NCBI GenBank assembly: GCA_938010045.1
Contig: CALLFZ010000038.1
Coordinates: 1-64,000, forward strand
DNA from: an uncultured bacterium
GTDB taxonomy: Bacteria; Verrucomicrobiota; Kiritimatiellia; PWTM01
Reading direction: 5' to 3'
Length of the DNA stretch: 64,000 nucleotides
Below the pieces are notes generated by a model. It was given only the letters and a program-made list of their open reading frames with translations. It did no database searches and was not told the origin of the DNA. The position numbers and the translations under genes are program-made. Numbering within the stretch: the first letter of the stretch is position 1; every line of letters starts with the position of its first letter. Below, in pieces: positions 53,230 to 61,601 of the stretch.

Positions 53230-55959
53230 TCAAGGGGCCGGCGTTCGTCGAGCCGGTTCTCGTGGCGGCGTCGAAAGGGTGCGGCCGCCCGCCGGCGCGG
53301 AAGGGTGCATCGGCTGGACGGTCTGCGGCACGACGATCGTGCGCGCGCCGCGCGGCGGCGGCTCGTTGGTGTCGGTCTCCTTCAAAAACTGCTCGATCCT
53401 CGGCGGCAGTTTTGTGCCCGGCCGCTCGGGCGGCAGCTCGGCCCGCTTCGCGCGCGCGAGATCGCTGTCGCCAAAGCCCTTCTCGAACCAACGGCTGCTG
53501 TCGGCCTCGCTCGCGTCGTGGATGCGGCGGGTCTCGGCGCGCGCCTCCTGCGGGGTGCGCACGACGTACGGCGTCAGCAGCACGAGCAGCTCGGTCCGCT
53601 GTTGGCTGCGCGAGTCGGAGCGGAACAGCCGGCCGAGCAGCGGAATGTCGCCGAGCACCGGGATCTTCGAGCGGCTGTTGCGTTCGGCCTGGCTCACGAG
53701 GCCGCCCATCACGATGGTCGAACGATGTTCAACCGCGAGGTTCGCCTTCAGTTCGCGCTTTGTGACAACCGGCACCTCGTTGCCGTCGATCACGACGATG
53801 TCGCCGACGTTATCCGCGGTCTGCGTGACTTCCATCACGACGACGCGCTGCGGATTGATGCGCGGCTTCACGGTGAGCTCGATGCCGATGTTCTTGTATT
53901 CGTAGGCCGAGGTCTGGTTGCCGCCGACGGTGACGGTGGTGGCCGTCACGATCGGACGCTCCTCGCCAGCAACGATGCGCGCTTCGGTGTTGTCGGTGGT
54001 GAGGATGATCGGCGTCGAGAGGATGCGGGCGCGGGAATCGCGCGCGGCGAGGCGGATCACCGCGTCGAGGTTGAGCCCCTCGACGGTCAAGTAATAGGTC
54101 AGCGCTCCGGCGGACAGCGGCACGTCGCGGCCAACCTCCGCGCCGCTGCGGAAGGCGGCGGTCGCGCCGCTGAGGAACCCGCCGCCCCACGACATCACGG
54201 GCTCCCGCAGCACGATGCCACCGTCGGGGCCGATGCGGCTCGTCGCGTAGGCCTGGAGCGAGCGCTGCAGCCAGTCGAGCCCGGTCGTGGTTTCATCGTT
54301 GAGCGAGACCTCGATGATTACAGCTTCGATCACGACTTGCGCGAGCATCACGTCGAGCTCGCGGATCACTTCCTCGAGCACGGTCAGGTCGGTCTTGCGC
54401 CCCATCAGCAGAATCGAGTTGCTGCGCAAGTCGGGCAGGATGCGTGTCTCGCTCGAAAGCTCGCCGATCCCCTCACCCTCCGGGCCGCCGGCCGCGCCGG
54501 AAGCGGGCGTGGGCGTGCGGGAGACCTGGCTCTGGATGAACTCGCGGATCGTCTGCGCGCGGGACTCCTGGCTGGTGGATTCACCGGCGGTGGTCGTCCG
54601 GGTCGGACGGCGACCACTGGTGCCACTGGTGGTACTGGTGCGCCGCCGAGTGCTCGTGGTGCCGCCAACCAGGGCGCTGAGCAGATCGGCGATTTCATCC
54701 GCCGCCGCGTATTCGAGCGCATAGACCTTCACGAGCGTCTCGGGCTCCACGGCGCGGTCGAGCACCGCGATCATGTTGTCGAAGAAAGGGAAGTTCGCGG
54801 GATCGGAAATGATGATCAGCACGTTGGTTCGCTCGTCGGGCACAATCTTGACCTGGCCAACCACGACGCCCCGCTCCGCGAGACTCAGATCCGTGCGGAT
54901 GGACGGCGTGGCGGGTGGACGGATCACGCCCGGCGGCGTCGGCTGCGCGGGCTGAACGATCGTGACCGTCGGGCGTCGCTGTTGGCTCGTGTCGCTGATT
55001 AGCTCATTCAGGCGTTGTGCGACGTCCGCAGCGGCCGCCTCGCGCAACTCGTAGATGCGGGTCTCGACCTTGGTTTCCGCGGGGCGGTCGAGGAACGCGA
55101 TCAGCTCGAGCGCGCGCGCCACGTTGCTTTCGCTGTCAGTGATCATGATGGCATTCGCGCGCTCGAGCGGCTGCACCTTGCCGTGCGCGTGGAGGATCGT
55201 CGGAAGGATGGTCATAATTTCGTTGATCTCGATGTGCTTGAGTTCGACGACCTGGCTGACCATGAAATCGCCCTCGCGCGGGGCGGCGTCGCTCGAAAAC
55301 CGGATGGGCATGCCCTCCTGCCGGGCGGCGGGCGGCTGCACGACTTTGTAGAAGCGGTCGCCGAGCGGCACGAATGAGATGTTGTTCAGCGCGAGCACGG
55401 CCTCAATGGCCTGACGAACCTCGTCCTCGGTGAGCTTCGAGTGTGAGCGGATCGTGATGTTGGCCTGCACGCCCGGCGCCTTGATCATGGTGCGGCCGGT
55501 CAGCTCGCTGTAGAGCGCGAGGATCTGGTCCACGGGAGCATCCTGGAAACTGAGCGAAATCAGCCGTTGCACGGCGCCGGTGGAGGTCAAAGGCGACGAC
55601 GCCGGCGCGGCGGACGACGGACCGGCGGGGCTGGCCGCCGCTGGTGGCAACGGAAAGGGCGACGATGGAGGAGAGATGGGGGTTGGAGCAGACGAATCCT
55701 CATCGCCCTGTTCCGCGGCAGTCATGACGTTGGTGGAGGACGGGGAGGGTGGCGGCGGCTCCTCCGCCGGTGTCGCGGCGGACGGCGGCAAAAGGCGCGG
55801 CGGCGTGGCCGGCGTCAGCAGCGGGCGCGGCAGGTCCGCTGGCGGCGGGGTGGGCGCGGCCGGCGGCGCCTCGGTCTGAGCCACAAGGCGAAAAGTGAGC
55901 AGCACGGCGACAGTCAGCAGCGCGCCGGCCAGCAGCGAGCGTTGAATCCAACCATTCAT
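53230..55959 (-). CDS. gspD: Type II secretion secretin GspD
   Basis: About 909 residues. The signal peptide is MNGWIQRSLLAGALLTVAVLL. A Pro/Ala/Ser-rich linker (about 30-120) follows, then N-domains beginning ISLSFQDAPVDQILALYSELTG, each with the IMITDSESNVARALELIAFLD-type fold. A Thr/Ser/Arg-rich insertion is near 440-480. The C-terminal secretin barrel has VEAVIIEVSLND, VGRDVP, VAGEERPIVT and the VPVLGDIPLLGRLFRS motif. It forms the outer-membrane pore. The start may also be ATG 56007, which overlaps the gspM-like stop by ATGA. It is the last gsp gene of the cluster. No GspC or pilotin gene is nearby. Confidence 0.95.
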   Translation of the reverse strand: MNGWIQRSLLAGALLTVAVLLTFRLVAQTEAPPAAPTPPPADLPRPLLTPATPPRLLPPSAATPAEEPPPPSPSSTNVMTAAEQGDEDSSAPTPISPPSSPFPLPPAAASPAGPSSAAPASSPLTSTGAVQRLISLSFQDAPVDQILALYSELTGRTMIKAPGVQANITIRSHSKLTEDEVRQAIEAVLALNNISFVPLGDRFYKVVQPPAARQEGMPIRFSSDAAPREGDFMVSQVVELKHIEINEIMTILPTILHAHGKVQPLERANAIMITDSESNVARALELIAFLDRPAETKVETRIYELREAAAADVAQRLNELISDTSQQRRPTVTIVQPAQPTPPGVIRPPATPSIRTDLSLAERGVVVGQVKIVPDERTNVLIIISDPANFPFFDNMIAVLDRAVEPETLVKVYALEYAAADEIADLLSALVGGTTSTRRRTSTTSGTSGRRPTRTTTAGESTSQESRAQTIREFIQSQVSRTPTPASGAAGGPEGEGIGELSSETRILPDLRSNSILLMGRKTDLTVLEEVIRELDVMLAQVVIEAVIIEVSLNDETTTGLDWLQRSLQAYATSRIGPDGGIVLREPVMSWGGGFLSGATAAFRSGAEVGRDVPLSAGALTYYLTVEGLNLDAVIRLAARDSRARILSTPIILTTDNTEARIVAGEERPIVTATTVTVGGNQTSAYEYKNIGIELTVKPRINPQRVVVMEVTQTADNVGDIVVIDGNEVPVVTKRELKANLAVEHRSTIVMGGLVSQAERNSRSKIPVLGDIPLLGRLFRSDSRSQQRTELLVLLTPYVVRTPQEARAETRRIHDASEADSSRWFEKGFGDSDLARAKRAELPPERPGTKLPPRIEQFLKETDTNEPPPRGARTIVVPQTVQPMHPSAPAGGRTLSTPPREPARRTPAP

Positions 55960-56003
55960 GGTGGGAGAAGGACCTCCGTCGGAGAACGCACATCGGGTCG
56001 GGT

Positions 56004-56570
56004 TCATTTGTGGCGCGGGCCTCCGGACGCGGCAGCGGTGGGGCGCGACCGCGTGTATGCACAGGCGATCGAAAACGTGCCGGACAGCGCCGACCCGGTG
56101 CCTTTCGGGGAGGTCACGTTTAACTGGCGCACGTCGAGCACGGCGCCCCGGCTCTGGATCGCAAAGAGAAAACGGACCAGCGCCTCGAGCGTGCCCTCCC
56201 AGTTGCAGTTGATCGCCACTTCGTACAGTTCGCCGGTGGACTGCTCACGCTCCGGCTCACGGCGCGTCAGGCGCAATCCGTGTTCGGCGGCGGTGGTTTC
56301 GACGAGTTTGAGCAGATCGGCGGTCACGTCGCGGTCGGCCGGGTAGCGCGGCAGCGCGCGGAGCAGCTCGTCGAGCCGGCCCTCGACCTCGGCGCGTTTC
56401 CGAACCAGCCGCTCCGCGACCTGCCGTCGTTGTTCGAGCGTGTCGCGCGTGCGGCCCAGCGTCGTCCACCGCGCGAGGTGACGGGCGCCGCCCCACCAGG
56501 TCAGCGCGGCCAGGCCGATCGCGAGCGTGATCAGCGCCAGCACGGCCTCGCGAGGGCTCAGACGCATCAT
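56004..56570 (-). CDS. gspM: GspM/PilO-like inner-membrane assembly protein
   Basis: 188 residues: a short cytoplasmic end, one membrane span (about 9-28), a coiled-coil stretch (about 40-75) and a small ferredoxin-like domain. This is the architecture of PilO/GspM. Sequence alone (YEVAINCNWEGTLEALVRFLFAIQ) is close to PilO. ATGA overlaps join it to the gspL-like gene upstream and to the longest reading of gspD. Position between L-like and D genes supports the call. Confidence 0.72.
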   Translation of the reverse strand: MMRLSPREAVLALITLAIGLAALTWWGGARHLARWTTLGRTRDTLEQRRQVAERLVRKRAEVEGRLDELLRALPRYPADRDVTADLLKLVETTAAEHGLRLTRREPEREQSTGELYEVAINCNWEGTLEALVRFLFAIQSRGAVLDVRQLNVTSPKGTGSALSGTFSIACAYTRSRPTAAASGGPRHK

Positions 56571-57985
56571 CCCGACGTCTCCCCACCCGGCAGCACTGCG
56601 GTAACGCGGAATTCGGACTTCGATCGGCCGGCCGAGGGCCGCGACGTCACGCCCTCGGGTTTTACCTCGCGGAACATGCCGCTGCGTTCCAGTGCGGCGA
56701 AAAAGTCATAGATCGCGTTCACCGCCTCGGCTTCGCCGCGGAGGCTGACGTTGCGCCCCTTTCGAAACGCAAACGAGGTCAGCGTGAGGCCGGGCGGGAG
56801 GTCCTCGCTGATCTGCCGAAGGATCTCGAGCGCGGAACGCGAGCGGTCGCCGTACTCCTCCAGCGAGCGAATGCGAGCCTGCACCGCCCGCACCTCGGCG
56901 GCCGGCTTGTCCAGGACCTCGACAAACCGCTGCAAGCGGGCGATCGAGGCCTCCCGCAGGTAGAGCGCCACGAAAAACCCGAGGACCACCAACAACCAGA
57001 GGCCAAGACATACGGCGGCGGCGCCCACGAATCGGCGGGTGCGGGCCCGATGCCGCCGAGCGTGTTCCCATTCCGCCGGCGCCAGATTGAGGGTACGGGT
57101 GGGATCGGCGAGCGCGCGCTGCGCCGCGCCCTCGGTCAACGGCGGCTGATCATCGAGGCGCGCCGCGCTCGCCGGCAGCCCGGCCACCTCGCCGAGCTGG
57201 CGCGTCCACTCCGCATCCGGTTCGCCGTCGAACCAGACCACGAGCCGTCCCTCCGCCGGCAGCCCCCATTCGATCTCGATCGCACCGAACGTGAGCATCA
57301 GCTCATGTTCCACCTCTTCGGGCGCGGTGCGGCCAGCCGCCATCGCGCGCACCACGAGTGGACACCCCCCCTGCACGGCCAGCCATTGGGCAGCGGCCGA
57401 TTCGATCCGCAGGTGCACCGTGAGATCGTCGCCGGCGGAACTCTCCGCGGCGCTCAGATGATGCCACCACGCAAGCACGTCCAGATCCACGCGCCGGACG
57501 TCCCGCCCGGCCGCCGCGAAGACCGCTGCCTCGCGCTCGACCAGATCGCGCGGCAGGGCGGCCAGCAGCACGCGGCTGCGGCCGTTGCCGCAGGCAAACA
57601 CTTCAAAACCGGCCACGAGGTGTTCAACCGGGAAGGGCGACACGCGATCCAGCTGGAGCATCGCCATGTCGGCCAACTCGGAGGGATCGTCCGTCGGCAG
57701 GTCCAATACCCGCATCAGTGCGCGATCCGCCGGCATGACCAGCGTGATCTCCCCGTGCACCTGCTCCAACACCGGGCGCCAGGCCGAGGCGATCACCTCC
57801 GGGGCGGCGGCCGGATCGGCCGGGGGCAGCGGCAGCGAACGGGTTTCGAGCGCGGCAGGGCGGCCATCGCGGCGCACGCGAATCTGCGTCCACGCGAGCG
57901 TGTCGGCGGTGCGGCGCACCGCGGTCACCGTTCGCGCCGCCACCTCGGGCAACGCTGACAGCCAGCGATCCCACGAGCGGATCAT
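56567..57985 (-). CDS. gspL: GspL-like protein (PilM-PilN type fusion)
   Basis: 472 residues. The N-terminal two-thirds is an actin-like, cytoplasmic PilM/GspL domain (residues 1-300, including DMAMLQLDRVSPFPVEHLVAGFEVF). A membrane span is at about 325-350. The C-terminal part is PilN-like, with a coiled coil and SLRGEAEAVNAIYDFFAALE. It would link the secretion ATPase to the pseudopilus platform. The gene is 13 bp after gspK and overlaps gspM-like by ATGA. Confidence 0.78.
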   Translation of the reverse strand: MIRSWDRWLSALPEVAARTVTAVRRTADTLAWTQIRVRRDGRPAALETRSLPLPPADPAAAPEVIASAWRPVLEQVHGEITLVMPADRALMRVLDLPTDDPSELADMAMLQLDRVSPFPVEHLVAGFEVFACGNGRSRVLLAALPRDLVEREAAVFAAAGRDVRRVDLDVLAWWHHLSAAESSAGDDLTVHLRIESAAAQWLAVQGGCPLVVRAMAAGRTAPEEVEHELMLTFGAIEIEWGLPAEGRLVVWFDGEPDAEWTRQLGEVAGLPASAARLDDQPPLTEGAAQRALADPTRTLNLAPAEWEHARRHRARTRRFVGAAAVCLGLWLLVVLGFFVALYLREASIARLQRFVEVLDKPAAEVRAVQARIRSLEEYGDRSRSALEILRQISEDLPPGLTLTSFAFRKGRNVSLRGEAEAVNAIYDFFAALERSGMFREVKPEGVTSRPSAGRSKSEFRVTAVLPGGETSG

Positions 57986-57998
57986 CTGCCGACTCCCG

Positions 57999-59009
57999 TC
58001 ACGGCATCACCTCTTCCCGCCAGAATATGGTGTGCACCCGACCGCCTTCGACCTGGAACACCGCCCATACGCCGTATCGCACGCCCTGAACCTCGCCCCG
58101 GGACGTGACGCGCACGAACCGCACGTCCCGCACGCTGAAGTAGGCGCGCAGCGCAGGGTTGATGCCGGTGCGCGCCAGCATCTCGTCCACGGAACTGTAG
58201 CCGTCGTCCCGCGTGCCGGCGACGCCGTCCAGACCCGCCCGCCCCTCGATGATAGCATCCGCCTCCCACTCGGCAATCCCGGGGATGGACATCAGCACCT
58301 CGAACGGGGCGGTGTTCGCATTGATGCGGCCGTCGCCCCACGTCGTGAGCCACTGCGCAATGCCCAGCATCGGCTCACCGTCGGGCCCGACGCCGCCGAA
58401 TAGGATCGGCTCGCTGAACCCCTTCACGAGCAGCAACTCGTCAATCGTGTCAATCGGGCCGTTCTTCACGCGGTAGCCCCGCTCGCGGTAAAACGCGTCG
58501 TCGCTTTCAGCGCCGTTGGGCTTCGTGTTGTCGTCGGCGTCGATCCAGTCGCCCGCGCAGGCGATCAGCTCCTCCCAGAGGTCCTCCGGCACCTGCGCCT
58601 GCCGCAGCAGTTCACGCCACTCGGCCGGCTGCAGGCGGTTCACGTTGCGCCGGCTGCCCTCGGGGAGGATGTCGAGCCGGAATTTGCCGTCGCCCATCTC
58701 ATGCTCGAGCCCGGTCACGGCCACGCCCCGGGAGAGCAACATCGAATTGAGGTAGACAGGATCCTCGTCGAACGACTCCTCGGCGGTTGGGTCGACGCGC
58801 CGCGATTTCAGCAGCAGCATGCGTGCGTATTCGGCGCCCGCGCGCGCGAGCGCGGCGGCCTTCACGCGCTTGCGGTACTGCGAGGTGATGCCCGCCTCGA
58901 TGCGCATTTCGAACGCGAGCGTGCCAACGAGCATCGAAAGGATCACGACCACCCAGAGCGCGACAATCAATGCGCCCCCGCGCCGGCATCCACAGCGGCC
59001 GCGGTTCAT
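57999..59009 (-). CDS. gspK: Minor pseudopilin GspK
   Basis: 336 residues. A basic leader RGRCGCRRGG is followed by the hydrophobic prepilin helix ALIVALWVVVILSMLVGTLAF and EMRIEAG. The large globular domain contains GPIDTIDELLLVKGFSEPILFGG and INANTAPFEVLMSIPGI, typical of the GspK helix-hairpin-helix-like region. It caps the pseudopilus tip with GspI and GspJ. The start ATG 59009 overlaps gspJ by ATGA. Confidence 0.92.
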   Translation of the reverse strand: MNRGRCGCRRGGALIVALWVVVILSMLVGTLAFEMRIEAGITSQYRKRVKAAALARAGAEYARMLLLKSRRVDPTAEESFDEDPVYLNSMLLSRGVAVTGLEHEMGDGKFRLDILPEGSRRNVNRLQPAEWRELLRQAQVPEDLWEELIACAGDWIDADDNTKPNGAESDDAFYRERGYRVKNGPIDTIDELLLVKGFSEPILFGGVGPDGEPMLGIAQWLTTWGDGRINANTAPFEVLMSIPGIAEWEADAIIEGRAGLDGVAGTRDDGYSSVDEMLARTGINPALRAYFSVRDVRFVRVTSRGEVQGVRYGVWAVFQVEGGRVHTIFWREEVMP

Positions 59010-59704
59010 CGGCGGCGCACCTCGGTGCGGGACACAGCGGTGGTCGCGTAGCCGGCCACCGGAATCTCCACAAGCCGCCGCAGCACGATCGGCTCCTCGC
59101 CCGGCGACGGCGAATCGAAGTAGAGGGAAATCTCGAGGCGGGTCGGCAGGCGGTTCGTCGCCTCCCAGACGTCGCTCCATTCCTCGCGCTCGGCGTCCCA
59201 AACGCGGCAGTCCAGCCCGCGCACGCCGACGCCAAAATACCACGGTTCGGGTGGCTCGACCTCGTCCTCGTCAACGAAGGGCGGCAGAGCCCGCACGGCG
59301 AGCGCGGACGCACCGTCGCGCGGTTCCTCGACCGAGACCGTTAGCCGGTGCAGGCCACGCCGATACGGGGATTCCGGCGACATGAGCGCCGTGCCCGATG
59401 CGACCCAAGAAATCGTGTCGGCGGGATAGCGGTCTTCGCCGTTCTCCAAGCGGAACCCATACCGTCCACCGGTGGTACGAAACCAGGCGGCGGATCGCAG
59501 CGCGGCAACAAGTTGATCCATGAGAAACTCGCCCTCGTGCATCCCTTCGAGCGCGTCGGTTCCGCGCCGCCACGCCCGGGACGTGCCGAGGAACGCCGCG
59601 CCGGCGATCGCGAACGCGGCGGCGAAAATCGCGAGCGCGATCAGCATTTCGAGCAGCGTGAAGCCGGCGGCTTCAGAACCCCGGCGGTGGCGGCGGACCG
59701 TCAC
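59006..59704 (-). CDS. gspJ: Minor pseudopilin GspJ
   Basis: 232 residues with the prepilin cleavage motif G14-F-T-L-L-E19 and a hydrophobic helix. The C-terminal domain has WYFGVGVRGLDCRVWDAEREEW and ends YATTAVSRTEVRRR. The GTG start at 59704 lies 31 bases inside the 3' end of gspI, so the two genes overlap by 32 bp. It forms the tip with GspI and GspK. Confidence 0.9.
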   Translation of the reverse strand: MTVRRHRRGSEAAGFTLLEMLIALAIFAAAFAIAGAAFLGTSRAWRRGTDALEGMHEGEFLMDQLVAALRSAAWFRTTGGRYGFRLENGEDRYPADTISWVASGTALMSPESPYRRGLHRLTVSVEEPRDGASALAVRALPPFVDEDEVEPPEPWYFGVGVRGLDCRVWDAEREEWSDVWEATNRLPTRLEISLYFDSPSPGEEPIVLRRLVEIPVAGYATTAVSRTEVRRR

Positions 59705-60572
59705 GGAAACCTCCTGGCGCAGGCGGAGCGAAGGGTGGCGCTGGCGGCAGGGTGGATATCGCGCCGCCGCCTACGGCCTGGCGCCCAGCCGTGAACGCCC
59801 GGCCCGCACCGGCACGGCCGGAGCCCGGCGGCGGTCGCACGTTCGGGCCGGTGCCCCGTTCGCGGCCGCGTCCCATTGCCGCTCGCATCAGATCCCGAAG
59901 ACTGCGCGGTAACCGGCCCTCGACCCCGGCGCCCGCCCGCGGATCGCCCCGGCCGGGCGCGCCGCGGAACCCGCGCTCGAGATCGAGGCCCTCCGGACCT
60001 CGTCTCCCATCGTTCCGCAGATCCGGGCCGCCGGACCGGCCGCGGCGGCCAACGGGCGCCGGCGCCCGCAACCCGCCCGCCACGGCCCCGTCCGCTTCGC
60101 CCGTCTCCGCCTCCATCGCCTCGGCATTCGGAACCACGCCTTTCGTTTCGGTCGGGGCATAGGCGCCGGTCACCAGCTCCTCAAACGTCTCCTGCCCGCG
60201 GTCGCTCCAGCGCACCCGCGTGCGGATGAGATAGTACCCCGTCTCCTCGCCCATCAGATCGAGCATCGGTTCGACGGTGCGCTCCCACGAATAGTCCGCA
60301 TACGGCGGGTCGAATCCACCACTCTCGATCATCCCGGCGGCCTCGGCGAGGTCCGGGATCGGATTCTCTAGCTCAACGATGTCCAGCAGATGCCGCGCGG
60401 TCGCAAAGTTGCGCGCCCGCCGCACCACCCCCAACGCCTGACCGGCCGCCGCGACGAGAACCGACAGCGCAATCCCGAGGATCGCCACCGCCAGCAGTGT
60501 CTCGATCAGCGTCAGCCCGGCCCGCCGTCGGCGCAACGGACCGCGATCCCGCCGTGGGACCCGGACGCTCAC
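59673..60572 (-). CDS. gspI: Minor pseudopilin GspI with long disordered tail
   Basis: 299 residues; ordinary GspI proteins are about 120-130. The prepilin motif is G19-L-T-L-I-E24, followed by a normal pseudopilin core to about residue 140 (YYLIRTRVRW, TFEELVTGAYAPTE). The remaining 159 residues are Gly/Arg/Pro-rich and end in a proline run, GPPPPPGF. The tail's frame runs through to overlap gspJ by 32 bp, so it is not a sequencing tail after a stop. The GTG start at 60572 overlaps gspH by GTGA. A tail-type function is unknown. Confidence 0.85.
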   Translation of the reverse strand: MSVRVPRRDRGPLRRRRAGLTLIETLLAVAILGIALSVLVAAAGQALGVVRRARNFATARHLLDIVELENPIPDLAEAAGMIESGGFDPPYADYSWERTVEPMLDLMGEETGYYLIRTRVRWSDRGQETFEELVTGAYAPTETKGVVPNAEAMEAETGEADGAVAGGLRAPAPVGRRGRSGGPDLRNDGRRGPEGLDLERGFRGAPGRGDPRAGAGVEGRLPRSLRDLMRAAMGRGRERGTGPNVRPPPGSGRAGAGRAFTAGRQAVGGGAISTLPPAPPFAPPAPGGFRDGPPPPPGF

Positions 60573-61207
60573 CGCACCCCCTCCACGATCTCCGCGCGGC
60601 CACTGAAACCGTCCACCCGCACCACCGAGCGTCGGCCCCGATCGTCGGTCAGCTCGATCTCGAATGGATCGCACATGCCATGGGCGAAATAATCTACCCA
60701 CCAGGTCGTCTCGTGCCGCTGCATCGGATCCGCCTCGATCCGCGCAACGCGGATGCCGTCGGGCAGATATCGGTCCAGCTCCGCCATGACCGCGTTAGTG
60801 GGGACCGACAGCGACGAGACGGCGTCGCGGCTCAGATAAAACGCGGCCTCGCGGTGAGCCGCGATGTTCGGCGCCAAGACGGCGTCCGCGTCGGTGTTCG
60901 TGGAGCTCGGCGAGGACTCGACGCGGACGACCTGTATGCGGCCCGCGCGCTCGTCGAGCAGCAGGACCACGTCGGCCTGCCGCAGCACCGCTATGCTACG
61001 CGCATACCGGTGCGCGGCGATGATCGTGCGGGTCGCGGTGCGGAGACGGTTACCGCGCGATGCGGCAGACACGGCGGGGATCGCCAGGGAAAGCGACAAC
61101 AGCGCAAGCACCACGACCATCAGTAATTCGATGAGCGTGAAGCCCGGCGCCGGCGCCGCGCGATCACGGCGCCGTCGGCGCGTCCGAAATCCAATTGCCA
61201 ATATCAT
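60569..61207 (-). CDS. gspH: Minor pseudopilin GspH
   Basis: 212 residues. A highly basic leader (RTRRRRRDR) precedes the cleavage motif G22-F-T-L-I-E27 and a hydrophobic helix. The globular part is TTRTIIAAHRYARSIAVLRQADVVLLLDE-like (GspH/FimT pattern). The ATG at 61207 lies within the gspG 3' end (44-bp overlap). Position and motif support GspH. Confidence 0.86.
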   Translation of the reverse strand: MILAIGFRTRRRRRDRAAPAPGFTLIELLMVVVLALLSLSLAIPAVSAASRGNRLRTATRTIIAAHRYARSIAVLRQADVVLLLDERAGRIQVVRVESSPSSTNTDADAVLAPNIAAHREAAFYLSRDAVSSLSVPTNAVMAELDRYLPDGIRVARIEADPMQRHETTWWVDYFAHGMCDPFEIELTDDRGRRSVVRVDGFSGRAEIVEGVR

Positions 61208-61601
61208 CCGCGCTTTCGACTCCGTCCGGCCCCAGCGAGTACAGGTCGTAGCTGCGCGGATTGCGCTGGCCGGGATACACATAGACATAGGGCCGCTTCC
61301 ACGGGTCGTTCGGCAAGCCCTTTTGCAGATACGGGCCGTTCCACCGGTCGCTGCCCGGCGACGTCACCAGTTCCTGCAGCGAGCGCGGAAACTCACCCAG
61401 GTCCATCTCGTACTGCGCAAGCGCGGTGCCGATGTTCTCGATCTCGGCGCGCGCCCGCGTGATCTCCGCCCGGCGGGTGTGACCGCTGAGCTTCGGCAGC
61501 GCGATGCCCGCAAGAATCCCAATGATGACAACCACCAGCAGGATCTCGATGAGCGTGAAGCCGCCCTTGTGGCGGCGGTCCGGTCTGCGATTCACCTTCA
61601 T
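61164..61601 (-). CDS. gspG: Major pseudopilin GspG
   Basis: 145 residues, normal length. The leader KVNRRPDRRHKGG ends at the cleavage motif G14-F-T-L-I-E19. WNGPYLQKGLPNDPWKRPYVY and the C-terminal SLGPDGVESADDIGNW are the GspG calcium-site motifs. It builds the pseudopilus shaft. The start ATG 61601 is directly preceded by GGAGACAGGCAC, a one-base variant of the dispersed repeat, which here supplies the purine-rich ribosome-binding region. It is the first gene of the gsp run. Confidence 0.96.
   Translation of the reverse strand: MKVNRRPDRRHKGGFTLIEILLVVVIIGILAGIALPKLSGHTRRAEITRARAEIENIGTALAQYEMDLGEFPRSLQELVTSPGSDRWNGPYLQKGLPNDPWKRPYVYVYPGQRNPRSYDLYSLGPDGVESADDIGNWISDAPTAP

Noticed and set aside
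53305-55002. 565-codon plus-strand frame opposite gspD
   Set aside because: Shadow frame; secretin motifs on the other strand are unambiguous.
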